Shown one piece after another: positions 8,808-16,291 of a stretch of 44,856 nt of DNA. The translations under genes were made by a program, and so were the position numbers. This DNA is from Campylobacteraceae bacterium (lineage in GTDB: Bacteria > Campylobacterota > Campylobacteria > Campylobacterales > Sulfurovaceae), in assembly GCA_027036015.1 (NCBI GenBank), contig JALVTH010000021.1, positions 1-44,856 on the forward strand. Direction: 5' to 3'. Within the stretch, counting starts at the first letter, position 1. Each line of letters begins with the position of its first letter. The notes beneath the pieces are model-generated. The model had not been told where the DNA came from and did not search any database. It saw only the letters and a list, made by a program, of their open reading frames with translations.

Positions 8808-9116
8808 CTAAGCTTTTTTCTCTTCTAAAAGCTTTTTTAGCTCTCTTAATTCTCTTTTTAGAGCAGTAATATCCTCTTTAGTTGCTAAACCAAGCTCTTT
8901 TAAAGCTTCATGAAGTTCTTTTTTTATACTCTCTTGCGCTTCTTGTGTGCTTTGTTTTGCTTCTTCTTTGAGTTGGGCTAAAAACTTATCAGCCTCTTCT
9001 TTGCTCACTTGCCCTTGTTTGAGCGCTTCTTGCACAAGTTCTTCAGCCTTTTCTTTAGCAATAATCATTGCTCCAAGCCCCATTTTTATAAAATCCATTG
9101 GTGTAATCTTTTCCAT
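8808..9116 (-). CDS. Phasin-related (PhaF/PhaI-like) small coiled-coil protein
   Basis: 102 residues, no membrane segment. It begins with a short hydrophobic patch (FIKMGLGAMIIAKEKAEELV) and then continues as a charged, heptad-rich helix rich in Lys, Glu and Ala, ending in KRELRELKKLLEEKKA. This matches phasin-related proteins, whose members in other bacteria coat polyhydroxyalkanoate granules. No PHA synthase is in the window, and small proteins of this type are often found beside UbiB-type kinases, so a lipid or quinone accessory role is at least as likely. GGAGAG lies upstream of the ATG. Confidence 0.65.
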   Translation of the reverse strand: MEKITPMDFIKMGLGAMIIAKEKAEELVQEALKQGQVSKEEADKFLAQLKEEAKQSTQEAQESIKKELHEALKELGLATKEDITALKRELRELKKLLEEKKA

Positions 9117-9199
9117 TTCTCTCCTCCTTTATTAAAATCATTACATCATAATGAAAGATAGCTTAAAAAAAAATTTAAGAAGTAAATTTAAAGTTTTTC

Positions 9200-9790
9200 C
9201 TATTTTTTTGTATATAGTGATTTATTTTGATGCGCATAAATGACAATGGCTACAAAAACTCCACCTTGCACAACACCCAGAATGACCTCAGATACAACTG
9301 CAATCATTGCTGGCATTGTTTGTGGAATCCAATCTCCAGAGCCTAAAGTTGTAAAAGTTACAGTAGAAATATATAAAGATAAAACAAAATCGTGTTTTTT
9401 AATTAAAGCTAAGGTTTGAGGGCTAAAATCTGAATTTAAATGAAACAAAGTAAATGGATCAAACAAATAAAACACTGCCGCAAAATAAAATATGGTAATG
9501 AGTGTTACTTCTAAATATAAAAGCACAATTTGAATAAGAGCTAAATGAACATGGTGTTTAGAGCGGCTAAAGATATAAACTGCACTATCCAGCATTAGAA
9601 ATCTTGCAATAACAATATATGCAACATTTACTAAAACAATAGCATCTTTATGAGCATTAAAATAATTTTTATAATCATTATGAAAATAATATTCAAAAAG
9701 TAAAGGCAAAAGTACCAAAGGCATAAGAAAAAAAGCGCTACCCTCACTTACAATATAGCGCTTTTTTCGCTCAACAAACCTTTTTAACAT
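9200..9790 (-). CDS. Potassium-channel-like protein (Ion_trans_2)
   Basis: 196 residues. Hydrophobic segments are visible at about 18-36, 51-67, 86-108 and 162-186, with a pore loop before the last. The selectivity-filter region reads TTLGSGD (147-153), against the common T-V-G-Y-G-D, so the filter keeps T, G, G and D but has Leu and Ser at the two variable positions. There is no cytoplasmic RCK domain. The ATG overlaps the stop of the upstream thioredoxin-like/CMD gene by one base (TAATG), implying coupling. Ion selectivity cannot be inferred with certainty. Confidence 0.8.
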   Translation of the reverse strand: MLKRFVERKKRYIVSEGSAFFLMPLVLLPLLFEYYFHNDYKNYFNAHKDAIVLVNVAYIVIARFLMLDSAVYIFSRSKHHVHLALIQIVLLYLEVTLITIFYFAAVFYLFDPFTLFHLNSDFSPQTLALIKKHDFVLSLYISTVTFTTLGSGDWIPQTMPAMIAVVSEVILGVVQGGVFVAIVIYAHQNKSLYTKK

Positions 9791-10485
9791 TAGCTACCTA
9801 AAAAAGTATCAATTGCTTCTTTTGCATCAGATACAACAACACTGCTTTTTGCATGTTTGACAATTTTAATTAAATAAGCCAATTCTTCTTTGCTTAATCC
9901 CATTTTTTTAAGCATTTTAACTTGCTCTTTCATACACTCACTACTACCAAGAGCTATTGAAGTTGCTAAAGCTATAAGCATAGAAGTTTTTGGATCAAAA
10001 GGATTTTTTTCATCTTGCATACTAAATTTTGAACTCATTGCTTGCTCAACCAAAAATCTTGAATCAAGCTCTTTTGCGCTTTTTAGCGATGCTGGCAATT
10101 CACCCATCTTTTCAATCATCATTTGTTCTACTTGCTCAGGTGTTGGTGCTTGCATTTTTGTCTCCTTTTTTTGAGCATATTCTAACAAAAACTTTTTAAA
10201 TTTAGCTTCAATCCCTTCAGCTTGCATCAAACCTTCAATAAAAATCTCTCCTTCTAACACAAATGTTGGATCTTTGCTAATGCCAGCTTCAAGCGCTTTT
10301 ATAACATCTTCTTCATAAAAAAATTGTAATCTCAAAGGCAAATGTTTAATAGAGCACGCAATTCTTTTAGAAAGCTTAGCACTTAAAATCTTATCTCCAT
10401 ATAAAATGCCTTTAAAAAGGGGAAATTCTTTTTTCTTTTCATTTAAAATCTCACCATCTTTCATTATATGACAAGCTTCTTGCAT
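9790..10485 (-). CDS. Fusion of thioredoxin-fold-like and carboxymuconolactone-decarboxylase-like domains
   Basis: 231 residues. The N-terminal part (about 22-105) looks like a small thioredoxin-fold module: DPTFVLEGEIFIEGLMQAEG at 72-91 mirrors the cis-Pro and beta-hairpin end of redox-active-disulfide proteins, but no CxxC is visible. The C-terminal part (about 115-228) has the AhpD/CMD pattern ALATSIALGSSECMKEQVKM (172-191) then LKKMGLSKEELAYL. The second catalytic Cys and the His of the usual CxxC-x3-H are missing (ECMKEQ), so peroxidase-partner activity is doubtful. AAGGG precedes the ATG. It is tightly linked to the ion channel downstream and the CDF exporter upstream. Confidence 0.55.
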   Translation of the reverse strand: MQEACHIMKDGEILNEKKKEFPLFKGILYGDKILSAKLSKRIACSIKHLPLRLQFFYEEDVIKALEAGISKDPTFVLEGEIFIEGLMQAEGIEAKFKKFLLEYAQKKETKMQAPTPEQVEQMMIEKMGELPASLKSAKELDSRFLVEQAMSSKFSMQDEKNPFDPKTSMLIALATSIALGSSECMKEQVKMLKKMGLSKEELAYLIKIVKHAKSSVVVSDAKEAIDTFLGS

Positions 10486-10495
10486 CTTATTCCCT

Positions 10496-11383
10496 TTATA
10501 CCACTAAATCTTTTTTATCGTCACGGTTGTATTCTGGCTGCAAGGTCACATGCGAAATATGGAATTTGCTCTTTAGCATCTGCTCAATTTGCTCTAACTT
10601 TTTTGTAACAGTATCTAATTTTAAATTGTTTGTAAAATCGATATGGGCTTCTAAAAATATATCGTGGTCGTTTAATCGCCAAATATGGATATGATGGATA
10701 TTTTCTATCTCTTCAATTTGTGCAACGCTTTTTGCCAACTCTTCTAAATTAATCTGGGGTGCAAACTGCATTAAAATTGCAACCGACTCTTTTATTATAT
10801 CGTAAGATGCAAAGATAAGATAAATCGCAATCAAAATTGTTATAACACTATCTACCCAATAGATATGTAGATACTTCATTAATAAACCGCCAATAACTAC
10901 AGCCACAGATGTTGCAACATCTGTCATTAAGTGTAGATAGGCAGCCTTTACATTCATATTATCGTGTGTATCATCTTTTATAAGCAGCACACTTGCACTG
11001 TTTAGCACAATACTTAAAACTCCTAGCCAAATAACCCAATTAGATTCAATCGGCTCAGGGTGCAAAAATTTATGAACAGCCTCAAAAATTAAAAATATTG
11101 CAATCGCTAAAAGCAGCGATGCATTAAAAAGTGCAGCGATTATTTCGGCTCTTTTAAAACCAAAAGTTTTACTCTCTTCGCTTGGTTTTAAAGAGAGTCT
11201 GTTTGCACCCCAAGCAATCAAAAGGGCTAAAACATCGCTAAAGTTATGCATTGCATCGCTAAGCAGTGCCAAAGAACCGGAAATCACTCCGCCAATAATT
11301 TGTGCAACAGTTATAATTACATTTAAAACTACCGTTAAAAAGAGTTTAGTGCCGCTTACTTCGTGGTGATGATGATGCCCCAT
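10496..11383 (-). CDS. CDF-family zinc/divalent-cation exporter
   Basis: 295 residues, six membrane helices and a cytoplasmic C-terminal domain. The metal site is clear: SDAMHNFSD at 42-50 in helix 2 and HLMTDVATS in helix 5, the H/D-x3-D pairs of Zn2+-exporting CDF proteins such as ZitB and CzcD. A natural run of five His follows the first two residues (MGHHHHHE), a likely metal-sensing or delivery site. The C-terminal domain (HIHIWRLNDHDIFLEAHIDF) has the ferredoxin-like fold typical of dimeric CDFs. It starts 2 nt after the stop of the 78-residue gene, with AAAGGG as ribosome-binding site. Confidence 0.92.
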   Translation of the reverse strand: MGHHHHHEVSGTKLFLTVVLNVIITVAQIIGGVISGSLALLSDAMHNFSDVLALLIAWGANRLSLKPSEESKTFGFKRAEIIAALFNASLLLAIAIFLIFEAVHKFLHPEPIESNWVIWLGVLSIVLNSASVLLIKDDTHDNMNVKAAYLHLMTDVATSVAVVIGGLLMKYLHIYWVDSVITILIAIYLIFASYDIIKESVAILMQFAPQINLEELAKSVAQIEEIENIHHIHIWRLNDHDIFLEAHIDFTNNLKLDTVTKKLEQIEQMLKSKFHISHVTLQPEYNRDDKKDLVV

Positions 11384-11385
11384 AA

Positions 11386-11622
11386 TTACCCTTTACATCT
11401 ATTTTGTCGGACATTTATAATATGTTCAATCTTCTTTTTTAAATCTTGCAGCATTAAGTAGTGTTCGCTACTTGTTTTACCCTGTTCTTGCATATGTTTA
11501 ATATGCTCTTTTACAGTCTCTAACCACTCTTGCACCACCTCATCAGGCACAGTGCAATCTCTAGCATCTTTTTCCTCTTTTTCTATAATCCAATCAGCTA
11601 TCTTTTGCAAAATATGAACCAT
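11386..11622 (-). CDS. Small acidic helical protein of unknown function
   Basis: 78 residues that I do not recognise. It is predicted to be all helical and charged, with Cys in DARDCTVPDE (about 20-29) and near the C-terminus (RQNRCKG), and several His (EHIKHMQ, SSEHYLM). No membrane segment or signal peptide. GAGGAG lies 6 nt before the ATG, so it is surely translated. It is 2 nt from the CDF exporter gene. A cytoplasmic metal-handling partner of that exporter is a reasonable guess only. Confidence 0.7.
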   Translation of the reverse strand: MVHILQKIADWIIEKEEKDARDCTVPDEVVQEWLETVKEHIKHMQEQGKTSSEHYLMLQDLKKKIEHIINVRQNRCKG

Positions 11623-11635
11623 ATTTTCTCCTCTC

Positions 11636-11706
11636 TTGGAACTGAGACTTCAGTCTCACAATATTAACAGCTATATTGAGGTGAGGCTAAAGCCTCACTT
11701 CCAACA
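11636..11706. repeat. Pair of short palindromes
   Basis: Intergenic DNA between the TauE-like gene and the 78-residue gene. It holds GAGACTTCAGTCTC (6-bp arms) and GTGAGGCTAAAGCCTCAC (8-bp arms, loop AA), each bordered by GGAA/TTCC-type ends and separated by about 30 nt of AT-rich sequence. Together they look like one REP-like unit. A heptamer array follows immediately. Confidence 0.5.
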
Positions 11707-11707
11707 C

Positions 11708-11756
11708 AACCTTCAACCTTCAACCTTCTACCTTCACCCTCAAACTTCAAACTTAA
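11708..11756. repeat. Heptamer array, 7 units
   Basis: AACCTTC three times, then TACCTTC, ACCCTCA, AACTTCA, AACTTAA, in register. The minus strand reads as GAAGGTT-type words, the same subfamily as the arrays around the four-helix gene. Its last unit contains the stop codon of the TauE-like gene (11753-11755). Confidence 0.7.
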
Positions 11757-12490
11757 CCAACAAGCGAATAAATCATCTTCGCCGCCAATAGAAGCAACAA
11801 TACCGCAATCAGCTTTTTAACTTGTGCTGGAGTTAAGCGGTAATGCATTATTTTATCGCCCAAATAACCGCCAATAATTGCAGCAACTGTTACTGTGCCA
11901 AGTAAGAGCCAATCCATCTTTACAAAGCTTAAATATGTAAAAAAAGCCCCTAAAGATGAAAAAGGTATAACAAAACTTACTGCATAAGCAGCTTTTTTGG
12001 CATCAAATCCTAAAAGTATTAAAAGCGGCATAATTAAGGTCCCGCCGCCTACTCCTACCATACCGGATATTATACCGACAACAAAGCCTATTAAAAACAA
12101 AATCCACGCCTTATCGTAAACCACTTTTGTTTCGCGTTTTGTGTATAAAAGCAGGCTAGCAGCAATTATTAAAAAGGTAACCAAAATCCACTTTACCACA
12201 ACAACGCTCACATATTGCGAACTCCATGCACCAATTGGTGTAGCAATTAATATTGCGATAATTAACGGCAGTGCAAATTTTACATCCAAAACACCTCTAA
12301 AAAAGTTCATAATAGAAGCGGTAATTGTAGAAGAGCTGTTTATAAAAAGCCCGATTGCTTTTGATAAATTAAGAAGGAGTCCTAGCATATTAAAAATTGG
12401 CACAAGCACAATAGCTGAGCCCACCCCGCCCATTGCAAAAAGGGTAGAAAGCCCCAAAGTCAGAGCAATATAGAGCAGGTAGTGCATCAT
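11753..12490 (-). CDS. TauE/SafE-family permease (sulfite/organosulfonate export type)
   Basis: 245 residues with about eight membrane helices in two similar halves. The first half has FAMGGVGSAIVLVPI (18-32) and the second GMVGVGGGTLIMPLLILLG, the paired glycine-rich signatures of the TauE/SafE family. Members are proposed to move sulfite, sulfoacetate or related anions. Two rhodanese-like genes directly upstream strengthen a link with sulfur metabolism. The ATG overlaps the stop of the first rhodanese gene by 4 nt (ATGA), so they are coupled. Confidence 0.88.
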   Translation of the reverse strand: MMHYLLYIALTLGLSTLFAMGGVGSAIVLVPIFNMLGLLLNLSKAIGLFINSSSTITASIMNFFRGVLDVKFALPLIIAILIATPIGAWSSQYVSVVVVKWILVTFLIIAASLLLYTKRETKVVYDKAWILFLIGFVVGIISGMVGVGGGTLIMPLLILLGFDAKKAAYAVSFVIPFSSLGAFFTYLSFVKMDWLLLGTVTVAAIIGGYLGDKIMHYRLTPAQVKKLIAVLLLLLAAKMIYSLVG

Positions 12491-12849
12491 ATGTTAATAT
12501 CCTTTGCCATACCGCCTTTAAGCCGCTCCATTAAACCTAAAAGTCCGCCAACAAGATATTTTACCTTAAAGCCTTGCTCTGCTAAATAGACTCTTGCCAT
12601 ATTTGAGCGGTCACTGTGTGGACATGCTACTACAATTAATTTATCTTTTGAAAGCTCATCCAATCTTTTTGGCAACTCATTTGCAGGAATTTTAAGCCCG
12701 AAATTAACTTGCCAAACCTTTGTCTCCATTGGCACCCTAATATCTACAAGCTCCGCCTCGCCTTTATTGTAAGCTTCTATAAATTCATCAATTGTAATTC
12801 TAAAATTTTTCATTTCACTTGGAACAATGTTCTCTGGAAAATTTGCCAT
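12487..12849 (-). CDS. Rhodanese-like domain protein
   Basis: 120 residues from the ATG at 12849 (MANFPENIV). An upstream GTG in frame is less likely because its codons would cross a palindrome. It is a single rhodanese domain: AELVDIRVPMETKVWQ early, and the active-site loop CPHSDR with the presumed catalytic Cys, then SNMARVYLAEQGF. The loop spans C-x4-R as in sulfurtransferases but has Asp before Arg instead of the usual Gly-x-Arg pattern. It may carry persulfide sulfur. It overlaps the TauE-like gene by 4 nt and is a paralogue of the gene at 12925-13317. Confidence 0.85.
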   Translation of the reverse strand: MANFPENIVPSEMKNFRITIDEFIEAYNKGEAELVDIRVPMETKVWQVNFGLKIPANELPKRLDELSKDKLIVVACPHSDRSNMARVYLAEQGFKVKYLVGGLLGLMERLKGGMAKDINI

Positions 12850-12875
12850 TTTTGCTCTCTTTTTAAATAATTTTT

Positions 12876-12896
12876 TTGTGCGGCAAGGATACCGCA
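12876..12896. repeat. Short palindrome between the two rhodanese genes
   Basis: GTGCGG and CCGCAC form 6-bp arms around an 8-nt loop, next to a run of seven T on the plus strand. GC-rich in an AT-rich setting and adjacent to a heptamer array, as at 11636-11706. It resembles a REP-type unit rather than a terminator, since no U-tract follows on the minus strand. Confidence 0.4.
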
Positions 12897-12902
12897 CCCT
12901 AC

Positions 12903-12944
12903 ATTATCCTTCTTCCTTCAACCTTCAACCTTCTCCCTTAATTT
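12903..12944. repeat. Heptamer array, 6 units
   Basis: ATTATCC, TTCTTCC, TTCAACC, TTCAACC, TTCTCCC, TTAATTT, in exact 7-nt register. It overlaps the stop codon and last few codons (KGEG) of the second rhodanese gene, so the array has set that protein's C-terminus. Confidence 0.7.
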
Positions 12945-13317
12945 TAGCCATATAATCCCTAGCTTTATCTCCGCGCAAATAATCAACAACTCTTAATAAA
13001 CCATCAGTCAAATATCTTGCATTAAAACCCTTCAACTTTAAAAAGAGTCTTGCAATTTCGGCTCTATCATAGTGCGGGCAAACTGTAACAATAGTTTTGT
13101 TTTTATCTAACTCATTTAATCTATTTGGCAATTCATTTAATGGAATATTTTTGCCAAAACCCAAATGCCACGCTTCATATTCATCCCTAAAGCGAATATC
13201 AATAATTTCAGCTTTCTCCTCTTGATAGAGCTTTAGCATCTCATCAAGCTTAATTTTCATCGCTTTTCGTTCATTATAATCAAAGCATTTTAAATATTCA
13301 TCAAAAGAAATTTCCAT
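12925..13317 (-). CDS. Rhodanese-like domain protein (second copy)
   Basis: 130 residues from the ATG at 13317 (MEISFDEY), chosen because AAAGGA lies 7 nt upstream; a longer frame from 13407 would overlap the ABC ATPase gene. Single rhodanese domain with AEIIDIRFRDEYEAWHLGFG and the active-site loop CPHYDR, the same unusual CPHxDR form as the neighbour at 12487. The last residues are encoded by a heptamer array. It follows the ABC ATPase by 43 nt. Likely cytoplasmic, sulfur transfer or sensing. Confidence 0.85.
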   Translation of the reverse strand: MEISFDEYLKCFDYNERKAMKIKLDEMLKLYQEEKAEIIDIRFRDEYEAWHLGFGKNIPLNELPNRLNELDKNKTIVTVCPHYDRAEIARLFLKLKGFNARYLTDGLLRVVDYLRGDKARDYMAKIKGEG

Positions 13318-13360
13318 TGCCTTTTCCTTTAAAAAAATCCTTCCCACCCACCCAACAAAA

Positions 13361-14065
13361 TTAAACAATAAATCCTTTTTCTTTAAACAAAACCTTTTTA
13401 TTCTCAATCGTTAAAATCCGATCACAAAAAGGAAGCATCCTCTCATCATGCGTTACCATAACAACTGCAACATTTTGCTCTTGAGCTATTTTTTTTAGCA
13501 TTTTAACAACTGCAACACTTCTTTTACTATCAAGTGCTGCTGTCGGTTCATCTGCCAAAACAATTTGCGGTTTATTAATAAGTGCTCTTGCAATTGCAGC
13601 TCTTTGATTTTGTCCGCCAGAGAGTTCAAAAGGATAGGCATTGGCTTTATCTTTGATATCAAAATATTCAAGTAAGCGAAGAGCATTTGCTTTAGCCTCT
13701 TCTTTTGGCACTCCATTATTAAGCGGCAATAAAATAATATTTTCTAAGATAGTTAAAAAAGCAATTAAATAGTGTGCTTGAAAAATAAAACCTATCTTTT
13801 TTCTTCGCAACTCCTCTTTATTTTTAATAAGCCATCCATTATCATAAACTTTTTCTTTACCCAAAATAATTTTGCCTCCACTTGGCTCTTCGACACATCC
13901 AAGCATGAGCAAAAGTGTCGTTTTGCCCGCTCCACTTGGTGCAACAAGTGCTACAAGCTCACCTTTATAAATTTCAAATGAAGCATCTTCAATAACTGTG
14001 AGTGTATAATTTTTTCCTTGAAAAGTTTTGCTTAAATGCTTAACTTTAATAGCTATCTTCCTCAT
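13361..14065 (-). CDS. ABC transporter ATPase (MacB/LolD/DevA type)
   Basis: 234 residues from the ATG at 14065, which has AGGAAGAG upstream; an in-frame start at 14134 would overlap the permease gene. Walker A APSGAGKT (42-49), signature LSGGQNQR and Walker B IVLADEP are all present, followed by a D-loop and switch His (VMVTHDE). This subgroup energises FtsX-like permeases that extrude lipids, peptides or drugs via a periplasmic adaptor. It lies 7 nt after its permease gene. Confidence 0.93.
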   Translation of the reverse strand: MRKIAIKVKHLSKTFQGKNYTLTVIEDASFEIYKGELVALVAPSGAGKTTLLLMLGCVEEPSGGKIILGKEKVYDNGWLIKNKEELRRKKIGFIFQAHYLIAFLTILENIILLPLNNGVPKEEAKANALRLLEYFDIKDKANAYPFELSGGQNQRAAIARALINKPQIVLADEPTAALDSKRSVAVVKMLKKIAQEQNVAVVMVTHDERMLPFCDRILTIENKKVLFKEKGFIV

Positions 14066-14072
14066 TCTCTTC

Positions 14073-15206
14073 CTATGCCAATGCAGATTGCGCTTTGGTT
14101 GATAAAACCTTTTTAATAGCAGCCAACGAAGCAAAAAATGAAGCTATCAAAACAATGATAAAAAGCGCTATTGCATCATAATTTTGTAAAACAACCCTTT
14201 TTGGAAACTTATCATAAATAAGGTGCGAAAACAAAAGGGCAAAACAAAAAGCTAAGATACCAAGAATAAGTGTCTCTTGCACAATCATTTTTATAATCTC
14301 TTTTTTATCAATACCAATTAGTTTTAAAATGGCAATCTCTTTTTGCTTTTCAAGCGTCATTGTATAAATAATTAAAGCAATAATAATTGTTGAGACAATA
14401 ATTAAAATAATTGTAAACATTCCAATTTGCTTTGATGCCATTTTGATAAGATTTTTAGTAAGAATATTTTTTTCTTCTTCATTTAAAAAAACATTGACTC
14501 GAAGCTGATTTTTGATTGCATTTGCTACCTTCTTGCAAGAAAATCCCTTTTTTACGCGAACTACAACAGCATTAATAAAATGGGTATCAAAATCTTTTTT
14601 TCCACGCAAAAGCTCTTTTCTTATTCGATTATTAGAAAAAGAAAATTGCACTCTTTGTGCATCTTGCAAACTCAAATAAATAAGCGGTTCACCTCCACTT
14701 GAGACACCATTTTTAACAATACCAACAACTTTATATTCATCTCTTCCAATTTTTATGGTCTCATTCAAATCTAAATGCAACTTACTATCAGCTACCAATT
14801 CAAAATGACTCTTTAATATTTCTCTTCCCCTTAGTGGCTTTATAAAATGAAAATTACTATAAATATCATACCCAATTGCTACAACTTTATTTAATCCTTG
14901 TTTTGTTTTTAGTTGCATACTCTCAACACTTAAAGGTAAAACATCTTTTACACCTTCAATTGCTAAAATTTTATCTTTGAGATCCTCATGCAAAATCGAA
15001 GGCTGTGCAAAGGGTCCTAAAGTATTTTCTTGCACCACCCAAATATCACCATCAATATCTCTTAATAAACTTTGCGCATCTATAATCATACCTCGATAAA
15101 CTCCAACCATAATCAAAACAATTCCAAGCAGAGTTCCAACTCCAATTGCTGTTATAATAAATTTACTTAAATTAAATCGAATCTCTTTAAAGGCTAAATT
15201 AATCAT
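14073..15206 (-). CDS. FtsX-type ABC permease (MacB/DevC-like)
   Basis: 377 residues: one N-terminal membrane helix (about 17-40), a periplasmic MacB-core domain of about 220 residues, then three C-terminal helices (about 265-370). The sequence KEIRFNLSKFIITAIGVGTL at the N-terminus and KEIAILKLIGIDKKEI between helices are typical of DevC/FtsX permeases. Start and end overlap or abut its partners: a 4-nt ATGA overlap with the adaptor upstream, 7 nt to the ATPase downstream. The three form a DevBCA/MacAB-like exporter. Confidence 0.9.
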   Translation of the reverse strand: MINLAFKEIRFNLSKFIITAIGVGTLLGIVLIMVGVYRGMIIDAQSLLRDIDGDIWVVQENTLGPFAQPSILHEDLKDKILAIEGVKDVLPLSVESMQLKTKQGLNKVVAIGYDIYSNFHFIKPLRGREILKSHFELVADSKLHLDLNETIKIGRDEYKVVGIVKNGVSSGGEPLIYLSLQDAQRVQFSFSNNRIRKELLRGKKDFDTHFINAVVVRVKKGFSCKKVANAIKNQLRVNVFLNEEEKNILTKNLIKMASKQIGMFTIILIIVSTIIIALIIYTMTLEKQKEIAILKLIGIDKKEIIKMIVQETLILGILAFCFALLFSHLIYDKFPKRVVLQNYDAIALFIIVLIASFFASLAAIKKVLSTKAQSALA

Positions 15207-16291
15207 TTATCCAAAAGAATCTTGCTATTTTTATTTAATTTTTCTGAGCTAAGAGCTGCTTTGTTATTATTGATTGCTAAAACTTTCACTTTTATAAACT
15301 CTTTTTTCCAGCCATTTTGAACAATTACTCCAGCCTCTTCTCTTTTATATCTAAGAGCTAAAGCATCAACAATCCACGCATCTTTTATGGTTTTTAGAGC
15401 AATTTTAACTCTTGCTTGTTCATATAAAAAAAACTCTTTTGGTATCTTTTGAAATGCTACATCAAAGATTCGCTCTTGCGTAATTGGATTGCATGCTTTT
15501 TCTATCCTTGCAACAAAGCCTTTATAATGCTTGCCGCTTCGTAAATAAATTTGTGCTCTCATTTGAGGGATTATATCTTTAGCGACTTTATCATCCAAAT
15601 AAGCCTCTACCCAAAGCTCTTTTGGATTTACTATATGAAAAAGACTCTTTTGAGGTAAAAAAAGCTGTCCCCTTGTTGCAAATCTTTTCACAATAACGCC
15701 ATCTACTGGAGATTTAATAATAAAATCGTGATACTTTTTTTCTAAAATTTTGCCTTGAAGTGTAAGCTTATTCATCCTTTTTTCAAGCGCTTTTAACTCA
15801 AGCTTTTTCGCTTGTAAACGCGCCTTTGTGGCTTTAAAAAGCGCTTCTTTTTGTTCAAAAAGCTCTTTTGAGGCTACTTTATGCAAAAATAACGCTTTAT
15901 AGCGCAAAAACTCTTTTTTCTTTTGATTATAAGAAATTTGTAAAGCTTCTATCTCTTTTTTTGTTGCGTTTATCTCTAAATTAAGCTCTTTTCTTGCAAC
16001 GTTATTTTTTTGAATTTCAAGAGCAACACTTTTATTATCACCAATGGCTAAGATATCTCCTTTTTTAACAAAATCACCCTCATCTTTAAAAACTTTTATA
16101 ATTTTTGCAGGATAGGTAGGAGTGATTTTATAAATATTTGTTGCACTCACCCTCCCAATTGCTTCAACAACTTTTGTTAAATTTCCTTTTTTTGGATAAA
16201 TATAAGTTTTATTATGAGATTTTTGCCAAAAGAAAAAAATAAAAGCTAAGGCGCCAACGAAAGCGCCAAGGAAGAAAAGTTTATTTTTCAT
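15203..16291 (-). CDS. HlyD/DevB-type periplasmic adaptor of the ABC exporter
   Basis: 362 residues. An N-terminal membrane anchor (about 5-22) is followed by a biotinyl-lipoyl-like half (KVFKDEGDFVKKGDILAIGD), a long coiled-coil hairpin rich in Lys/Glu/Leu (about 95-190), the second lipoyl half (SPVDGVIVKRFATRGQLFLP) and beta-barrel domains. It would bridge the ABC permease to an outer-membrane channel, probably the TolC-like protein encoded 4 kb upstream in the same run. It overlaps the RND gene by 11 nt. Confidence 0.9.
   Translation of the reverse strand: MKNKLFFLGAFVGALAFIFFFWQKSHNKTYIYPKKGNLTKVVEAIGRVSATNIYKITPTYPAKIIKVFKDEGDFVKKGDILAIGDNKSVALEIQKNNVARKELNLEINATKKEIEALQISYNQKKKEFLRYKALFLHKVASKELFEQKEALFKATKARLQAKKLELKALEKRMNKLTLQGKILEKKYHDFIIKSPVDGVIVKRFATRGQLFLPQKSLFHIVNPKELWVEAYLDDKVAKDIIPQMRAQIYLRSGKHYKGFVARIEKACNPITQERIFDVAFQKIPKEFFLYEQARVKIALKTIKDAWIVDALALRYKREEAGVIVQNGWKKEFIKVKVLAINNNKAALSSEKLNKNSKILLDK

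Noticed and set aside
12876-12896. Palindrome as a terminator between the rhodanese genes
   Set aside because: On the minus strand it is followed by A-rich, not U-rich, RNA, and the next gene has the same orientation.
12850-12897. Longer N-terminus of the first rhodanese from a GTG at 12897
   Set aside because: It would translate the GC-rich palindrome and has no ribosome-binding site; the ATG at 12849 fits the family better.
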